A stretch of DNA of 8,644 bases from assembly GCA_031283145.1 (NCBI GenBank), contig JAITCJ010000149.1, forward strand, positions 1-8,644, in the 5' to 3' direction. The stretch's first letter is position 1. Each line of letters starts with the position of its first letter. Origin of the DNA: Holophagales bacterium. Its GTDB lineage: Bacteria > Acidobacteriota > Holophagae > Holophagales > Holophagaceae. This document shows positions 1 through 6,792 of the stretch, piece by piece. The position numbers and the translations under genes were made by a program. Under the pieces are notes generated by a model. That model was not told where the DNA came from. It was given only the letters and a program-made list of their open reading frames with translations, and made no database searches.

Positions 1-57
1 GAAATGACAACAAAAAGTGAAACTGCTACACTTGACGCGCTCATCAACCAAAATTAA
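1..57 (+). CDS. Possible 3' end of an upstream gene (partial)
   Basis: Frame 1 is open from the first base of the window to a TAA at 55-57. It would encode the last 18 residues of a protein, ending in LDALINQN. The other two plus frames meet TGA within the first 18 bases, so this is the only frame an upstream gene could use. Nothing in so short a peptide identifies a family. An open stretch of 18 codons is also easily produced by chance, so the call is tentative. The 34-nt gap to the next gene would fit tight packing. Confidence 0.3.
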   Translation, partial: EMTTKSETATLDALINQN

Positions 58-60
58 TCT
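32..60 (+). promoter_or_regulatory. Candidate sigma70-type promoter for the transporter operon
   Basis: TTGACG (32-37, five of six to the -35 consensus) is followed after exactly 17 nt by TAATCT (55-60). That hexamer keeps only the first, second and last consensus bases of a -10 box. TAATCT is repeated at 60-65. Transcription would begin about 25 nt before the ATG at 92. The -35 box is good and the -10 box is weak. It overlaps the possible end of the upstream reading frame. Confidence 0.35.
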
Positions 61-91
61 AATCTGCGCAATTTTCATGTAACCTTAGAGA

Positions 92-382
92 ATGGCTGAC
101 TTTCAGGCGCGTACTCCCGCCAGGTCCCTTTTTTGGAGGGCGGCCAGGTTTTTGTACTTGCTTTGGGGCGGCATGATTCTGATACGTTTAGCGCCTATGG
201 GTCAAATGCGCTTTCCCGCCTGGATATGGGACTGGCCCAGGTTTGCGTCAAAACTGACCGGTCCGGTTGGCAAAGGATTGCTGTTTGGCCTGGGGCTGGC
301 TATGGCGCTGGCTGCCCTCAAGGAAATATGGGAGCTTGTAGACCTTGTGCTGCTCAAACTCCTGCGTGACGGGGAACGCTGA
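92..382 (+). CDS. Small membrane protein, function unknown
   Basis: I do not recognise a family for this 96-aa protein. A basic N-terminus (residues 1-19) precedes a hydrophobic stretch at about 20-36. A second hydrophobic stretch at about 57-78 runs into a leucine-rich amphipathic tail ending in LLRDGER. Two inner-membrane passes are plausible. The ATG at 92 has only a weak purine-rich sequence upstream (TTAGAG). The stop codon lies 2 nt before the start of the FtsX-type permease, so the two genes are almost certainly cotranscribed and probably translationally coupled. By position (inference), it could be an accessory subunit or assembly factor of the adjacent ABC transporter. A missed short paralogue of another membrane family cannot be excluded. 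Confidence 0.75.
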   Translation: MADFQARTPARSLFWRAARFLYLLWGGMILIRLAPMGQMRFPAWIWDWPRFASKLTGPVGKGLLFGLGLAMALAALKEIWELVDLVLLKLLRDGER

Positions 383-384
383 CC

Positions 385-1623
385 ATGAAGCGCGTGTTTG
401 AGGATTTCATTGCGCGGCGCTACCTTAAAACCCGCCGCAAAGGAGCCTTTGTCCGCACACTGCTCCGCTTTGCCAGGTGGGGCGTGGCCGTTGGCGTATT
501 TACCATTGTGGTTTCACAGGCGATGATGGCAGGATGGCGGGAGGGAATACAGAATATTCTCTTTAAGGCCACTGCTCACTTCAGTATTCACCCCTATGAC
601 CCGGAAAATTGGGATGCCGGTGAAGCCATGAAAATAATTAAAAACATACCGGGGGTGCGGGCAGTCAACCCGTTTCGTATGGATATAGCCCTTTCGCGTT
701 CCGCCAGGTCAGGGCAGGCTATGGAACCGCTCATGCTCAAGGCCATAGAGCCTGAAACCGCCAGATCAACGTCTTCGCTGTTTGATAACATCAAGCCCGT
801 ATCAATAGAATCTCTCCAGCCCGGGCAAGTTATTGTGGGGCAGGATTTCGCTAGACAACAGGGCTTGCGGGTGGGCGACGACCTGCAAGTGATACTGGCA
901 AAAATTGACTTTGGTCTGTCAGGGATGATGCCTAAAGTAAAAGCGTTTACAGTCACAGGCATTTTCTATAGCCGCAACTCCCTTTACGACAGGGGCTGGG
1001 CCTTTGTTCACCTGGACGACGCCAAGGCCTGGGCGCAGTCTGAACAGGCCGACGGGATAGAGATCACCCTGACGGACGTTAAACAAATCAAGGTGAAACA
1101 GAGCGAAGTCAAAACCGCTCTGGAAAGCGCTTTCGCGCAGCCGTTTTTTAACATGGATCAAATGGAGCGCAACCGCGAACTCTTTGCCGGCCTGGACATG
1201 CTCAAGTGGATATTCCTGGCGGTTTTGAGCCTTATTGTAGTAATCAACGCATCCAGCATCACAGCCGTCCTGGTGCTGCTTGTGGCTGAAAAGCGCCGCG
1301 ACATAGGCACATTGCTGGCTTTGGGAGCTACGCCAAAGCAAATACAGCACATATTCCAGACTCATGGTCTGCGTATGGCGGTTATTGGCACACTGGCCGG
1401 TCTGGCGGCCGCTCTGCCCCTTTGCGCTGTAATTGACCATTTTCAGATCATCCAAACGCCCGCGGCGCTTGTGGATTTCCTCCCCTACTTTCCATTTAAG
1501 CTGAGGCTGTTGGATGTGATCATCGCAACTGTATTTCCCATAGCCGTCGCGTTTTTCGCGTCACGGAATCCTGCCAAAAGGGCGTCCGAACTCAACCCCA
1601 TTGAAACCCTGCGGGCGGAGTGA
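385..1623 (+). CDS. LolC/LolE-type ABC transporter permease (FtsX domain)
   Basis: This 412-aa protein has the layout of the lipoprotein-releasing permeases LolC, LolE and LolF. A cytoplasmic N-terminus with FIARRYLKTRRKGAF (residues 8-22) leads to TM1 (about 31-48). A large periplasmic MacB-like domain (about 50-270) follows, and then three membrane segments (about 273-300, 329-350 and 374-392). The cytoplasmic motif EKRRDIGTLLALGAT (302-316) is the typical FtsX-family loop that contacts the ATPase. The tail RNPAKRASELNPIETLR is also typical. In the Lol pathway such proteins lift mature lipoproteins out of the inner membrane and pass them to LolA. Only one permease gene is present, so a homodimer (LolF-like) is possible, and export of another substrate is not excluded. 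The ATPase gene follows within a few nucleotides. Start: ATG 385, with GGGGA about 8 nt upstream inside the previous gene. Confidence 0.88.
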   Translation: MKRVFEDFIARRYLKTRRKGAFVRTLLRFARWGVAVGVFTIVVSQAMMAGWREGIQNILFKATAHFSIHPYDPENWDAGEAMKIIKNIPGVRAVNPFRMDIALSRSARSGQAMEPLMLKAIEPETARSTSSLFDNIKPVSIESLQPGQVIVGQDFARQQGLRVGDDLQVILAKIDFGLSGMMPKVKAFTVTGIFYSRNSLYDRGWAFVHLDDAKAWAQSEQADGIEITLTDVKQIKVKQSEVKTALESAFAQPFFNMDQMERNRELFAGLDMLKWIFLAVLSLIVVINASSITAVLVLLVAEKRRDIGTLLALGATPKQIQHIFQTHGLRMAVIGTLAGLAAALPLCAVIDHFQIIQTPAALVDFLPYFPFKLRLLDVIIATVFPIAVAFFASRNPAKRASELNPIETLRAE

Positions 1624-1629
1624 GTGAAC

Positions 1630-2301
1630 ATGGCCCAACACACAGACCAGACTTTCGGCCGGGACCTCATCATTGACTCTCTGCGAAAAACCTATACAGG
1701 GGCGGATCATGCCGTTTTTTCTGGATACAGCCTGAATCTGCCTGGCGGCGCTCTCTGCGCCATAGTCGGCGTGAGCGGCGTTGGCAAGACCACACTGCTC
1801 AACTGCGTAGCCGCACTGGACACGTGGGATTCAGGTACAATCAGCGTGGGCGGGGAACCGGTACCCAGAAACAATCCGCTTCAAGGCGCGCTGTACCGCA
1901 GACGCATGGTAGGCATGGCCTTTCAGTGGCCGCACCTTTTGCCTGAATTCACCGTGCTGGAAAACATGGAAATGCCGCTGAGAATAGATGGTACCCTTGG
2001 CGAAGCGGAATCCGCGTGGTGCAAACAACTGTTGAACCTTGTCGGCCTGGAAGATTTAATGGACCGTCTGCCATCCCAAATCAGCGGAGGTCAGGCCGCC
2101 AGAGCCGGACTCGCCCGCGCCCTCGTGCGGCGTCCGGCGGTATGGCTCCTGGACGAACCAACGGGGAATCTGGACCCTGAAACCGCCATCGAAGTATTTC
2201 AAGTGCTGCGGACGCTCCACAAAGAGCTGCGCCCCACTACGCTGCTTGTCACGCACAATCCGACATTGGCTGATGGCTGCGGGATGGCGGAAAGACTTTA
2301 G
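1630..2301 (+). CDS. LolD-type ABC transporter ATP-binding protein
   Basis: This is the ATPase partner of the preceding permease. Numbering is from the GTG at 1624; subtract 2 for the preferred start. Walker A is GVSGVGKTT (49-57) and the Q-loop is FQWPHLLPEFT, with Gln101. The signature is ISGGQ (153-157), Walker B is VWLLDE (173-178) with catalytic Glu178, the D-loop is GNLD, and the switch His211 lies in LLVTHNP. The Q-loop region HLLPEFTVLENMEMPL closely resembles that of LolD. The GTG at 1624 follows the permease stop directly, but its GGAG would be only 3 nt away. The ATG at 1630 has GGAG (1617-1620) 9 nt upstream, so I chose it, giving 223 aa. Oddity: the signature helix reads SGGQAARAG, where LolD-class proteins usually carry SGGxxQR or SGGERQR. 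Confidence 0.9.
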   Translation: MAQHTDQTFGRDLIIDSLRKTYTGADHAVFSGYSLNLPGGALCAIVGVSGVGKTTLLNCVAALDTWDSGTISVGGEPVPRNNPLQGALYRRRMVGMAFQWPHLLPEFTVLENMEMPLRIDGTLGEAESAWCKQLLNLVGLEDLMDRLPSQISGGQAARAGLARALVRRPAVWLLDEPTGNLDPETAIEVFQVLRTLHKELRPTTLLVTHNPTLADGCGMAERL

Positions 2302-2329
2302 CAATGATTCCATATAAAAGAGGTTTTAA

Positions 2330-3925
2330 ATGAATTGGTATTACAATCTCAAAATCAAATCCAAGCTGATGATCGTTTTTCTGGTTACGGTCTGCCTGAC
2401 TGTAATCATCAGCGTTGTCGGGTTAAACGCTCTTTTTGGCATAGGCAAAGCCGATCTTGTGTTGTACAACGAAAGCGTTGGGAGTACGCTTATCGCGGGG
2501 AATATAGGGCGAACTTTGCTTCAGGCGCGGGTGGAGTTGTACAGCGCAATTATAGAAACAGACGCAAACCGCTTTCAAACGCGCAAAACAGCTTTTGAAA
2601 AACAGCGCGGTAAATTAATTGAACTTGAAAATCAACTGATGGCGACAGCCAAAGGAGCAAGCGATAAAGAGCTTTTGACTAAAGACCTGATTAACGCTAC
2701 CAATGATTTTTTCAAGGGCGCCGACAGGGCCTTAGAACTCGCTTTGTCAGGCAGATCAACTGAATCAGGCGCGTTAGTTAGGGGCAATGATTTTATTTTT
2801 GCCAATAATAAGATTAGCGACATGGTTGATACAATTATTAATTACGTTGACGTACTGGCCGCCGATTTGCTTGACTCAAACAAGTCAACGTTAAGAAATT
2901 CAAGCATTACAATGATTGTATTCATTGTATTTGCCGTTGTGACATCAATTTTATTAGCTAACTTTGTATCTAATTTTTTTGTCAATGAAATTAACAGGCT
3001 GCTGGCAAAAGTTAATCGAATCGCCAATCACGATCTTACGGTGACATGCAAAGCCGAATACAGTGATGAGATTGGGCAGGTGGTTGATTCTATCGGGTAC
3101 ATGGTGTCCGAAATCAAAAAACTCATAAATGCCATAACTAAAGATGTGGACAGTGTGGCAAGCGGCTCAGAGCAGTTATCATCCGCCGCTGAAGAAATGA
3201 CAGCCGCGACAGACGACATTTCCCGCAGCACTGACACACAAAAAAGCGGGTCCGAGAGGATAGCCGCCGCCATGACGGAGCTGTCCGCGTCTATTGAGGA
3301 AGTAAGCCGAGGCTCTCAGGCTTCTTTGGCTCAGCTCGAAGCCGCTCTCGAAGCTACCCAACATGGAAATGAGGCCGGCGAAGAGACTAAGACTGCTATG
3401 GACGGCATTACACAAACGACAGAGAGGATTGCTCAGGCTATTAACGTCATTCAAGAAATTGCTAATCAGACCAACTTGTTGTCTCTGAACGCCGCCATAG
3501 AGGCCGCCAAAGCCGGGGAGCAAGGCAAGGGGTTTGCGGTTGTGGCCGAAGAGGTCAGAAAACTGGCTGAACGCAGCGCGGTTTCCGCCAAGGAAATCGC
3601 CCAGTACAACATTAACGCGCGTGATTCCGTGCAGCGGGGCGGCGAAATGGTTGCCTCTACTGTAGAACTGTTGCACAAGATCAGATCAAGCCTGGACCGT
3701 TTTGCCGTTCAAACAAGGGAATCCGTTGCTTCCGCCGCCGAACAGGCGGGCGCCGGCGCTGATGTGGCCAGACAGGTAGAGCATAGCGTCAATGAATCCG
3801 CCGCTATCGCCTCCGCAACTTCAGAAATGGCCGCCACCACACAGGAAATATCCGGCACTGCTTCAAACCTGGCCCGTTTTGCTTCTGATTTGAGACAACT
3901 CGTCCACAATTTTAAAATAAATTAA
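2330..3925 (+). CDS. Methyl-accepting chemotaxis protein
   Basis: This is a 531-aa transmembrane chemoreceptor that controls CheA through CheW. TM1 (about 12-32) is followed by a helical periplasmic sensor (about 33-190) resembling the four-helix-bundle MCP class. TM2 is at about 192-215 and a HAMP linker at about 216-268. The signalling hairpin has its tip at [20 protein letters not shown] (377-396), followed by [20 protein letters not shown]. Spacing from HAMP to tip matches E. coli Tsr with no obvious gap, which suggests the 36-heptad class. A consensus methylation site is visible at [11 protein letters not shown] (284-294), with a second candidate near 495-508. The protein ends in LVHNFKIN and lacks the NWETF-type pentapeptide that tethers CheR and CheB in some receptors. 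AGAGG (2319-2323) lies 6 nt before the ATG. The gene sits 28 nt behind the ATPase and 27 nt before a periplasmic binding protein that might deliver its ligand (inference). Confidence 0.95.
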   Translation: MNWYYNLKIKSKLMIVFLVTVCLTVIISVVGLNALFGIGKADLVLYNESVGSTLIAGNIGRTLLQARVELYSAIIETDANRFQTRKTAFEKQRGKLIELENQLMATAKGASDKELLTKDLINATNDFFKGADRALELALSGRSTESGALVRGNDFIFANNKISDMVDTIINYVDVLAADLLDSNKSTLRNSSITMIVFIVFAVVTSILLANFVSNFFVNEINRLLAKVNRIANHDLTVTCKAEYSDEIGQVVDSIGYMVSEIKKLINAITKDVDSVASGSEQLSSAAEEMTAATDDISRSTDTQKSGSERIAAAMTELSASIEEVSRGSQASLAQLEAALEATQHGNEAGEETKTAMDGITQTTERIAQAINVIQEIANQTNLLSLNAAIEAAKAGEQGKGFAVVAEEVRKLAERSAVSAKEIAQYNINARDSVQRGGEMVASTVELLHKIRSSLDRFAVQTRESVASAAEQAGAGADVARQVEHSVNESAAIASATSEMAATTQEISGTASNLARFASDLRQLVHNFKIN

Positions 3926-3952
3926 ACGAATTTCTGAAAAAGGAAAACAGCA

Positions 3953-4906
3953 ATGAGATTGCCAATCAAATTTTACATGTTGTCCCTGCCTGTCGCGCTG
4001 TGCGGCATGTTCAGCCTCCGAGCGCAGGTCAGAGTGGACAGCGGTCTGCCTTCTTATACCAAGGCCTCCGGCGTCACAGGCAGCCTTGTTTCCATAGGCA
4101 GCGACACGATGGACAGCCTTATGGAAGCCTGGCTTGAATCATTCGTAAGCAATTATGGCATTAGCACAAAATTGCTTGGACTTGGATCATCCGCCGCCGT
4201 GCCTGCCCTCATTGAGGGCAATGCCCAGTTGGGTCCAATGAGCCGCGAAATGAAAGCGGAAGAAATAGAAAGGTTTGAAAGGAGATATGGCTATAAACCA
4301 ACCAAAATAACTGTGGTTATGGACGCTATTAATGTAATTGTAAGCAACGCAAACACAATCAAGGCGATCAGCCTTCAGGAACTGGGCGGCATTTATTTTA
4401 AGAATGGACAAAAAGACATAACATCCTGGGAGCATATGGGCGTGAAATCACTGAAAGGGCGTCCGATTTCTGTATTCGCGCGCGCTTCAGATTCCGGCAC
4501 CGCTTCTTTCTTCAGGGAAAAAGTTCTTTCAAATGGCGATTACAAGAGCGGTATAAAAGAAATGAACTTGTCGGCCACTGTCGTCAGAAATATCACATTT
4601 GACAGATTTGCCATAGGCTATTGCGGCGCCGCCGATTTAGTCCCCGAAGTAAAAGCGGTGCCTGTAGCCGAAAAAAAGGGCGGTCAGGCCTATGACGCGA
4701 ATTATGAAAACGTCATGGGCGGTAAGTACCCCCTGTCGCGCAATTTATACATCTATGTAAACAGACATCCGCAAAATGGTCTCCCGCAATCGGTCAGTGA
4801 ATTCATAAAATTTGCCCTCTCCAGGGATGGACAGGAAATAGCGGTAAAAAAAGGATACTTGCCCCTGAACGCCGATATGTGTAATCAGGAAAAAACGAAG
4901 CTGTAA
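3953..4906 (+). CDS. PstS-like periplasmic phosphate-binding protein
   Basis: This 317-aa protein has an N-terminal export signal (residues 1-24, probable cleavage after LRA). There is no valid lipobox, so it is probably soluble in the periplasm. The rest matches the PstS/PBP-like-2 fold. SIGSDTM (48-53) and GLGSSAAVPALIEG (76-89) are the N-lobe ligand loops, and PMSREM (95-100) is the usual 'all but this' motif. D124 lies in VVMDAINVIV. ARASDSGTASFF (176-187) is the second anion-binding loop, and YPLSRNLYIYVN (259-270) is the typical C-lobe strand. Its family role is to bind phosphate for the PstSCAB importer. No pstC, pstA, pstB or phoU gene is present here. The gene is instead last in an operon directly behind a chemoreceptor, which raises the possibility of a sensing role (inference). 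AAAGGAAA lies upstream of the ATG. A strong terminator follows 13 nt after the stop. Confidence 0.88.
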   Translation: MRLPIKFYMLSLPVALCGMFSLRAQVRVDSGLPSYTKASGVTGSLVSIGSDTMDSLMEAWLESFVSNYGISTKLLGLGSSAAVPALIEGNAQLGPMSREMKAEEIERFERRYGYKPTKITVVMDAINVIVSNANTIKAISLQELGGIYFKNGQKDITSWEHMGVKSLKGRPISVFARASDSGTASFFREKVLSNGDYKSGIKEMNLSATVVRNITFDRFAIGYCGAADLVPEVKAVPVAEKKGGQAYDANYENVMGGKYPLSRNLYIYVNRHPQNGLPQSVSEFIKFALSRDGQEIAVKKGYLPLNADMCNQEKTKL

Positions 4907-4919
4907 GATGATCAATCTG

Positions 4920-4965
4920 TTCCATATCAAAATCGCGTTCCGCGATTTTGATATGGAAGTTTTTT
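4920..4965 (+). terminator. Intrinsic terminator of the plus-strand operon
   Basis: A perfect 18-bp stem (4920-4937 paired with 4941-4958) closes a 3-nt TTC loop. It is followed after one G by six T residues (4960-4965). It begins 13 nt after the stop of the phosphate-binding-protein gene. The stem includes CATATCAAAATCGCG and its complement. A near-identical palindrome occurs at 8330-8368, so this terminator is also a copy of a repeat. Confidence 0.9.
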
Positions 4966-4981
4966 GGGTGTTCTCAAAATT

Positions 4982-5015
4982 ATAGCAGTTCAACTACAAA
5001 GTGTTTAACTGCTAT
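4982..5015. repeat. Palindromic TATAGCAGTT repeat, possible second terminator
   Basis: ATAGCAGTT (4982-4990) pairs with AACTGCTAT (5007-5015). After one C/T mismatch the stem continues with CAAC-side bases against GTT (4992-4994 with 5003-5005). A run of five T residues (5017-5021) follows on the plus strand, so it could back up the terminator at 4920-4965. The left arm, TATAGCAGTTCAAC, recurs at 6687-6700 and, without the final C, at 8385-8397. Confidence 0.7.
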
Positions 5016-5070
5016 GTTTTTGTGCGACAACAATGGGAATTGATATAAAACAGCCTCTTGGAAAGCATTT

Positions 5071-5118
5071 TCAACAAACCTGAAAAACAGAGCGCAGGCT
5101 GTTTTTCAGGTTTGTTGA
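5071..5118. terminator. Long hairpin between convergent genes, probable terminator
   Basis: A perfect 20-bp stem (5071-5090 with 5099-5118) closes an 8-nt loop. It starts 6 nt beyond the TAG stop of the minus-strand methyltransferase gene. There is no T-run right after the stem on either strand, but the arms contain AAAAACAG and CTGTTTTT, so a shorter inner hairpin would be followed by T residues. It probably ends minus-strand transcription and may also catch read-through from the plus strand. Confidence 0.55.
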
Positions 5119-5124
5119 CTCTAA

Positions 5125-6663
5125 CTAACCAGCTATTCCATGAATTTTAAAGGTAGAAACTACATTATTAACTAGTTGTTCTAAAATCTTTTTTATTTGA
5201 TCATCATTTGTCGGGGCGGGATTCATTGTGAACTGTCCCTTTGCGTATAGTTCCGCCAACTTTGTAATTGCTTCGCTCATGTCCCAGTCTCCCTGTAAAA
5301 GAGGGACGACAAATCTCTGCATGGGATCCAAATTAATCATTTCTCCCAAGTAATTACTTGTTGATTCTCTGCCGGATTTAATATCCAGAACAGCAAGCGG
5401 AGTCACTCCTTTAGGCAGAGCGGGGATAGAGAGGTCAGCGTAAATTTCCACTAACCCCGCGCCAAGCAGTGAAAAGAGTATATCGCCAAAGATTCCTTCA
5501 TTCCCCCCATTGGCTAACTCGGAAAATTTTTCCGCCAGGTCTTTAAAAACGGCGGGCTTGTTAGCATGGGCTAACAATGTGTCCAGGGCATGGATGCCAT
5601 AGGGGGGATTGGGGGTAATTTTCCCCAATTTTGAGTGCGTATAAACAACTTGGCCGTCTTTATCTTCCGACCTTGTAATGCGGGTTTGAATATGCAGTTT
5701 TTTGAAAAAATCCGGCGTCAGCGCCCTGTTTATCTGAGATTGAGTTTTCCCCCTGACAAGCAGTGATTGACGGAAAGAGCGCCCCGTGATTATGTCTATA
5801 GCCTGTTCTGTTTCAACCATACTCTGGGGCGGACGGCGCTTAAAAAACTCCCTTAACGAGGGATGAGCTATGTGCCTGACCATTGAAGCTGGTTCTACAT
5901 CTCCGAGGTATGTCAGTTCCGCTTTATTTACCTGAGCCAGAAAATCTCTGAACAGACAAGGCTCGTTATTTTCTTCTAAATATTCATGAGCCAAATACCG
6001 AATATCTCTCTGTGTGAGCGTACTGTTCAGTTCATTGTCAAGGGCTTGATGCAATAAGGGTCTTTTTTCATCATTCGCGGTTGTTTCCAGAGCGTCTTTA
6101 ATCCAACTGACGCCGTATTCCCAACGCTGCGCGGCGGGCACGTCCGGAGGAGTGAGGGCCATAAATACATCCCTCGCGGCCTGCTTCATCCGCCAGCCTG
6201 GCTGAACATTATAACTGACAAAAGCTATACCGTCGTCACTCAGATTTTCCCTGCAAATTCGTAAAATAGCCTCTTGCACCCTGGGGGGGACCCAACTGTA
6301 CACGCCGTGGCAGATTATATAATCAAACTGGCCGAATTTGGAATCCACGTCCTCAATGCTCATGTGATGATAAACCACGTTACTCGCGTTGAGTTCTTTC
6401 GCGCGCCGCTCGGCTTCACGAATCTGAGCCATGGAAAGATCAATGCCCACAAATTTGGCTTCTGCCATGAAGTGAGCCATGCCAAGCAAATTGACGCCGG
6501 AAGCGCAGCCTAATTCCAGGACCCTCGCTCTTTTGGGCGGAGCATAGGAAACCCCGAACATGGCGGCTATGGCGGCCAGGCGGGAAGGGTGCGTCTGAGG
6601 CAGTGGGTTGGCCAAATAGGGTACTTGATCGTACGCGACAAGAGTTTGAGTTTGGGAAGTCAC
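5125..6663 (-). CDS. SAM-dependent methyltransferase with regulatory-type domain
   Basis: This is a 512-aa class I methyltransferase. The N-terminal catalytic domain starts with YDQVPYLANPLPQTHPSRLA (11-30). SAM motif I is VLELGCASG (48-56), the ribose-binding acid is D75 in GIDLS, and the post-motif is FDYIICHGVYSWVP (113-126). A second domain at about 215-300 (TQRDIRYLAHEYLEENNEPC, FLAQVNKAELTYLGDVEP) resembles the methyltransferase regulatory domain family. The C-terminal third (about 355-512) looks like a winged-helix or multi-helix module. Rickettsial outer-membrane-protein lysine methyltransferases share this general layout, so a protein lysine target is possible, but the substrate cannot be read from sequence. 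The frame stays open to 6780, but AAGGAG 7 nt before the GTG at 6663 fixes the start there. The extra 39 codons would run through a palindromic repeat. Confidence 0.85.
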   Translation of the reverse strand: MTSQTQTLVAYDQVPYLANPLPQTHPSRLAAIAAMFGVSYAPPKRARVLELGCASGVNLLGMAHFMAEAKFVGIDLSMAQIREAERRAKELNASNVVYHHMSIEDVDSKFGQFDYIICHGVYSWVPPRVQEAILRICRENLSDDGIAFVSYNVQPGWRMKQAARDVFMALTPPDVPAAQRWEYGVSWIKDALETTANDEKRPLLHQALDNELNSTLTQRDIRYLAHEYLEENNEPCLFRDFLAQVNKAELTYLGDVEPASMVRHIAHPSLREFFKRRPPQSMVETEQAIDIITGRSFRQSLLVRGKTQSQINRALTPDFFKKLHIQTRITRSEDKDGQVVYTHSKLGKITPNPPYGIHALDTLLAHANKPAVFKDLAEKFSELANGGNEGIFGDILFSLLGAGLVEIYADLSIPALPKGVTPLAVLDIKSGRESTSNYLGEMINLDPMQRFVVPLLQGDWDMSEAITKLAELYAKGQFTMNPAPTNDDQIKKILEQLVNNVVSTFKIHGIAG

Positions 6664-6670
6664 GTTAATA

Positions 6671-6676
6671 CTCCTT
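6671..6676 (-). promoter_or_regulatory. Shine-Dalgarno sequence deciding the methyltransferase start
   Basis: On the minus strand AAGGAG is followed by a 7-nt spacer (TATTAAC) and then GTG at 6663-6661. It is the best ribosome binding site in the window. It rules out the longer reading frame that begins at 6780. Confidence 0.85.
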
Positions 6677-6684
6677 AGATTTTT

Positions 6685-6713
6685 ATTATAGCAGTTCAAC
6701 TTTTTTAGTTGAA
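6685..6713 (-). promoter_or_regulatory. Candidate extended -10 promoter inside a palindromic repeat
   Basis: On the minus strand TGC-TATAAT (6693-6685) is a perfect extended -10 element. A weak -35 hexamer TTCAAC (6713-6708) lies 17 nt upstream. Transcription would begin near 6678, leaving a leader of about 15 nt that holds only the AAGGAG site. Most of the promoter is formed by the ATAGCAGTTCAACT palindrome at 6688-6720. Confidence 0.5.
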
Positions 6714-6720
6714 CTGCTAT
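6688..6720. repeat. Perfect palindrome of the TATAGCAGTTCAAC family
   Basis: ATAGCAGTTCAACT (6688-6701) pairs perfectly over 14 bp with 6707-6720 around a 5-nt T loop. This is the most symmetrical copy of the repeat core also seen at 4981-5015 and 8385-8397. It lies directly upstream of the methyltransferase gene. Confidence 0.85.
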
Positions 6721-6749
6721 GCCGGGATTTACTTGTAAATCACAGCCGC

Positions 6750-6785
6750 TTTTATTGCTTGCCCACCGTTGTGCAAGCAATAAAA
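6750..6785. repeat. Inverted repeat downstream of rlmN
   Basis: TTTTATTGCTTGC (6750-6762) pairs perfectly over 13 bp with 6773-6785, with a 10-nt loop. It begins 11 nt after the rlmN stop on the minus strand. No T-run follows the stem in the minus direction, so it is not a textbook intrinsic terminator. It may still stabilise the 3' end of the rlmN message. Confidence 0.65.
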
Positions 6786-6792
6786 ACGAAAA

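Noticed and set aside
2302..2329. Separate promoter for the chemoreceptor gene
   Set aside because: TATAAA at 2313-2318 resembles a -10 box, but no -35 box lies at suitable spacing and transcription would start inside the ribosome binding region.
4907..5124. Small gene between the convergent operons
   Set aside because: The only open frame (minus strand, 4745-4993) runs through the terminator and into the binding-protein gene. The space is fully explained by three inverted repeats.
6664..6780. 39-codon N-terminal extension of the methyltransferase frame
   Set aside because: It reads through a perfect palindromic repeat and has no family-like sequence. AAGGAG with ideal spacing marks the GTG at 6663.
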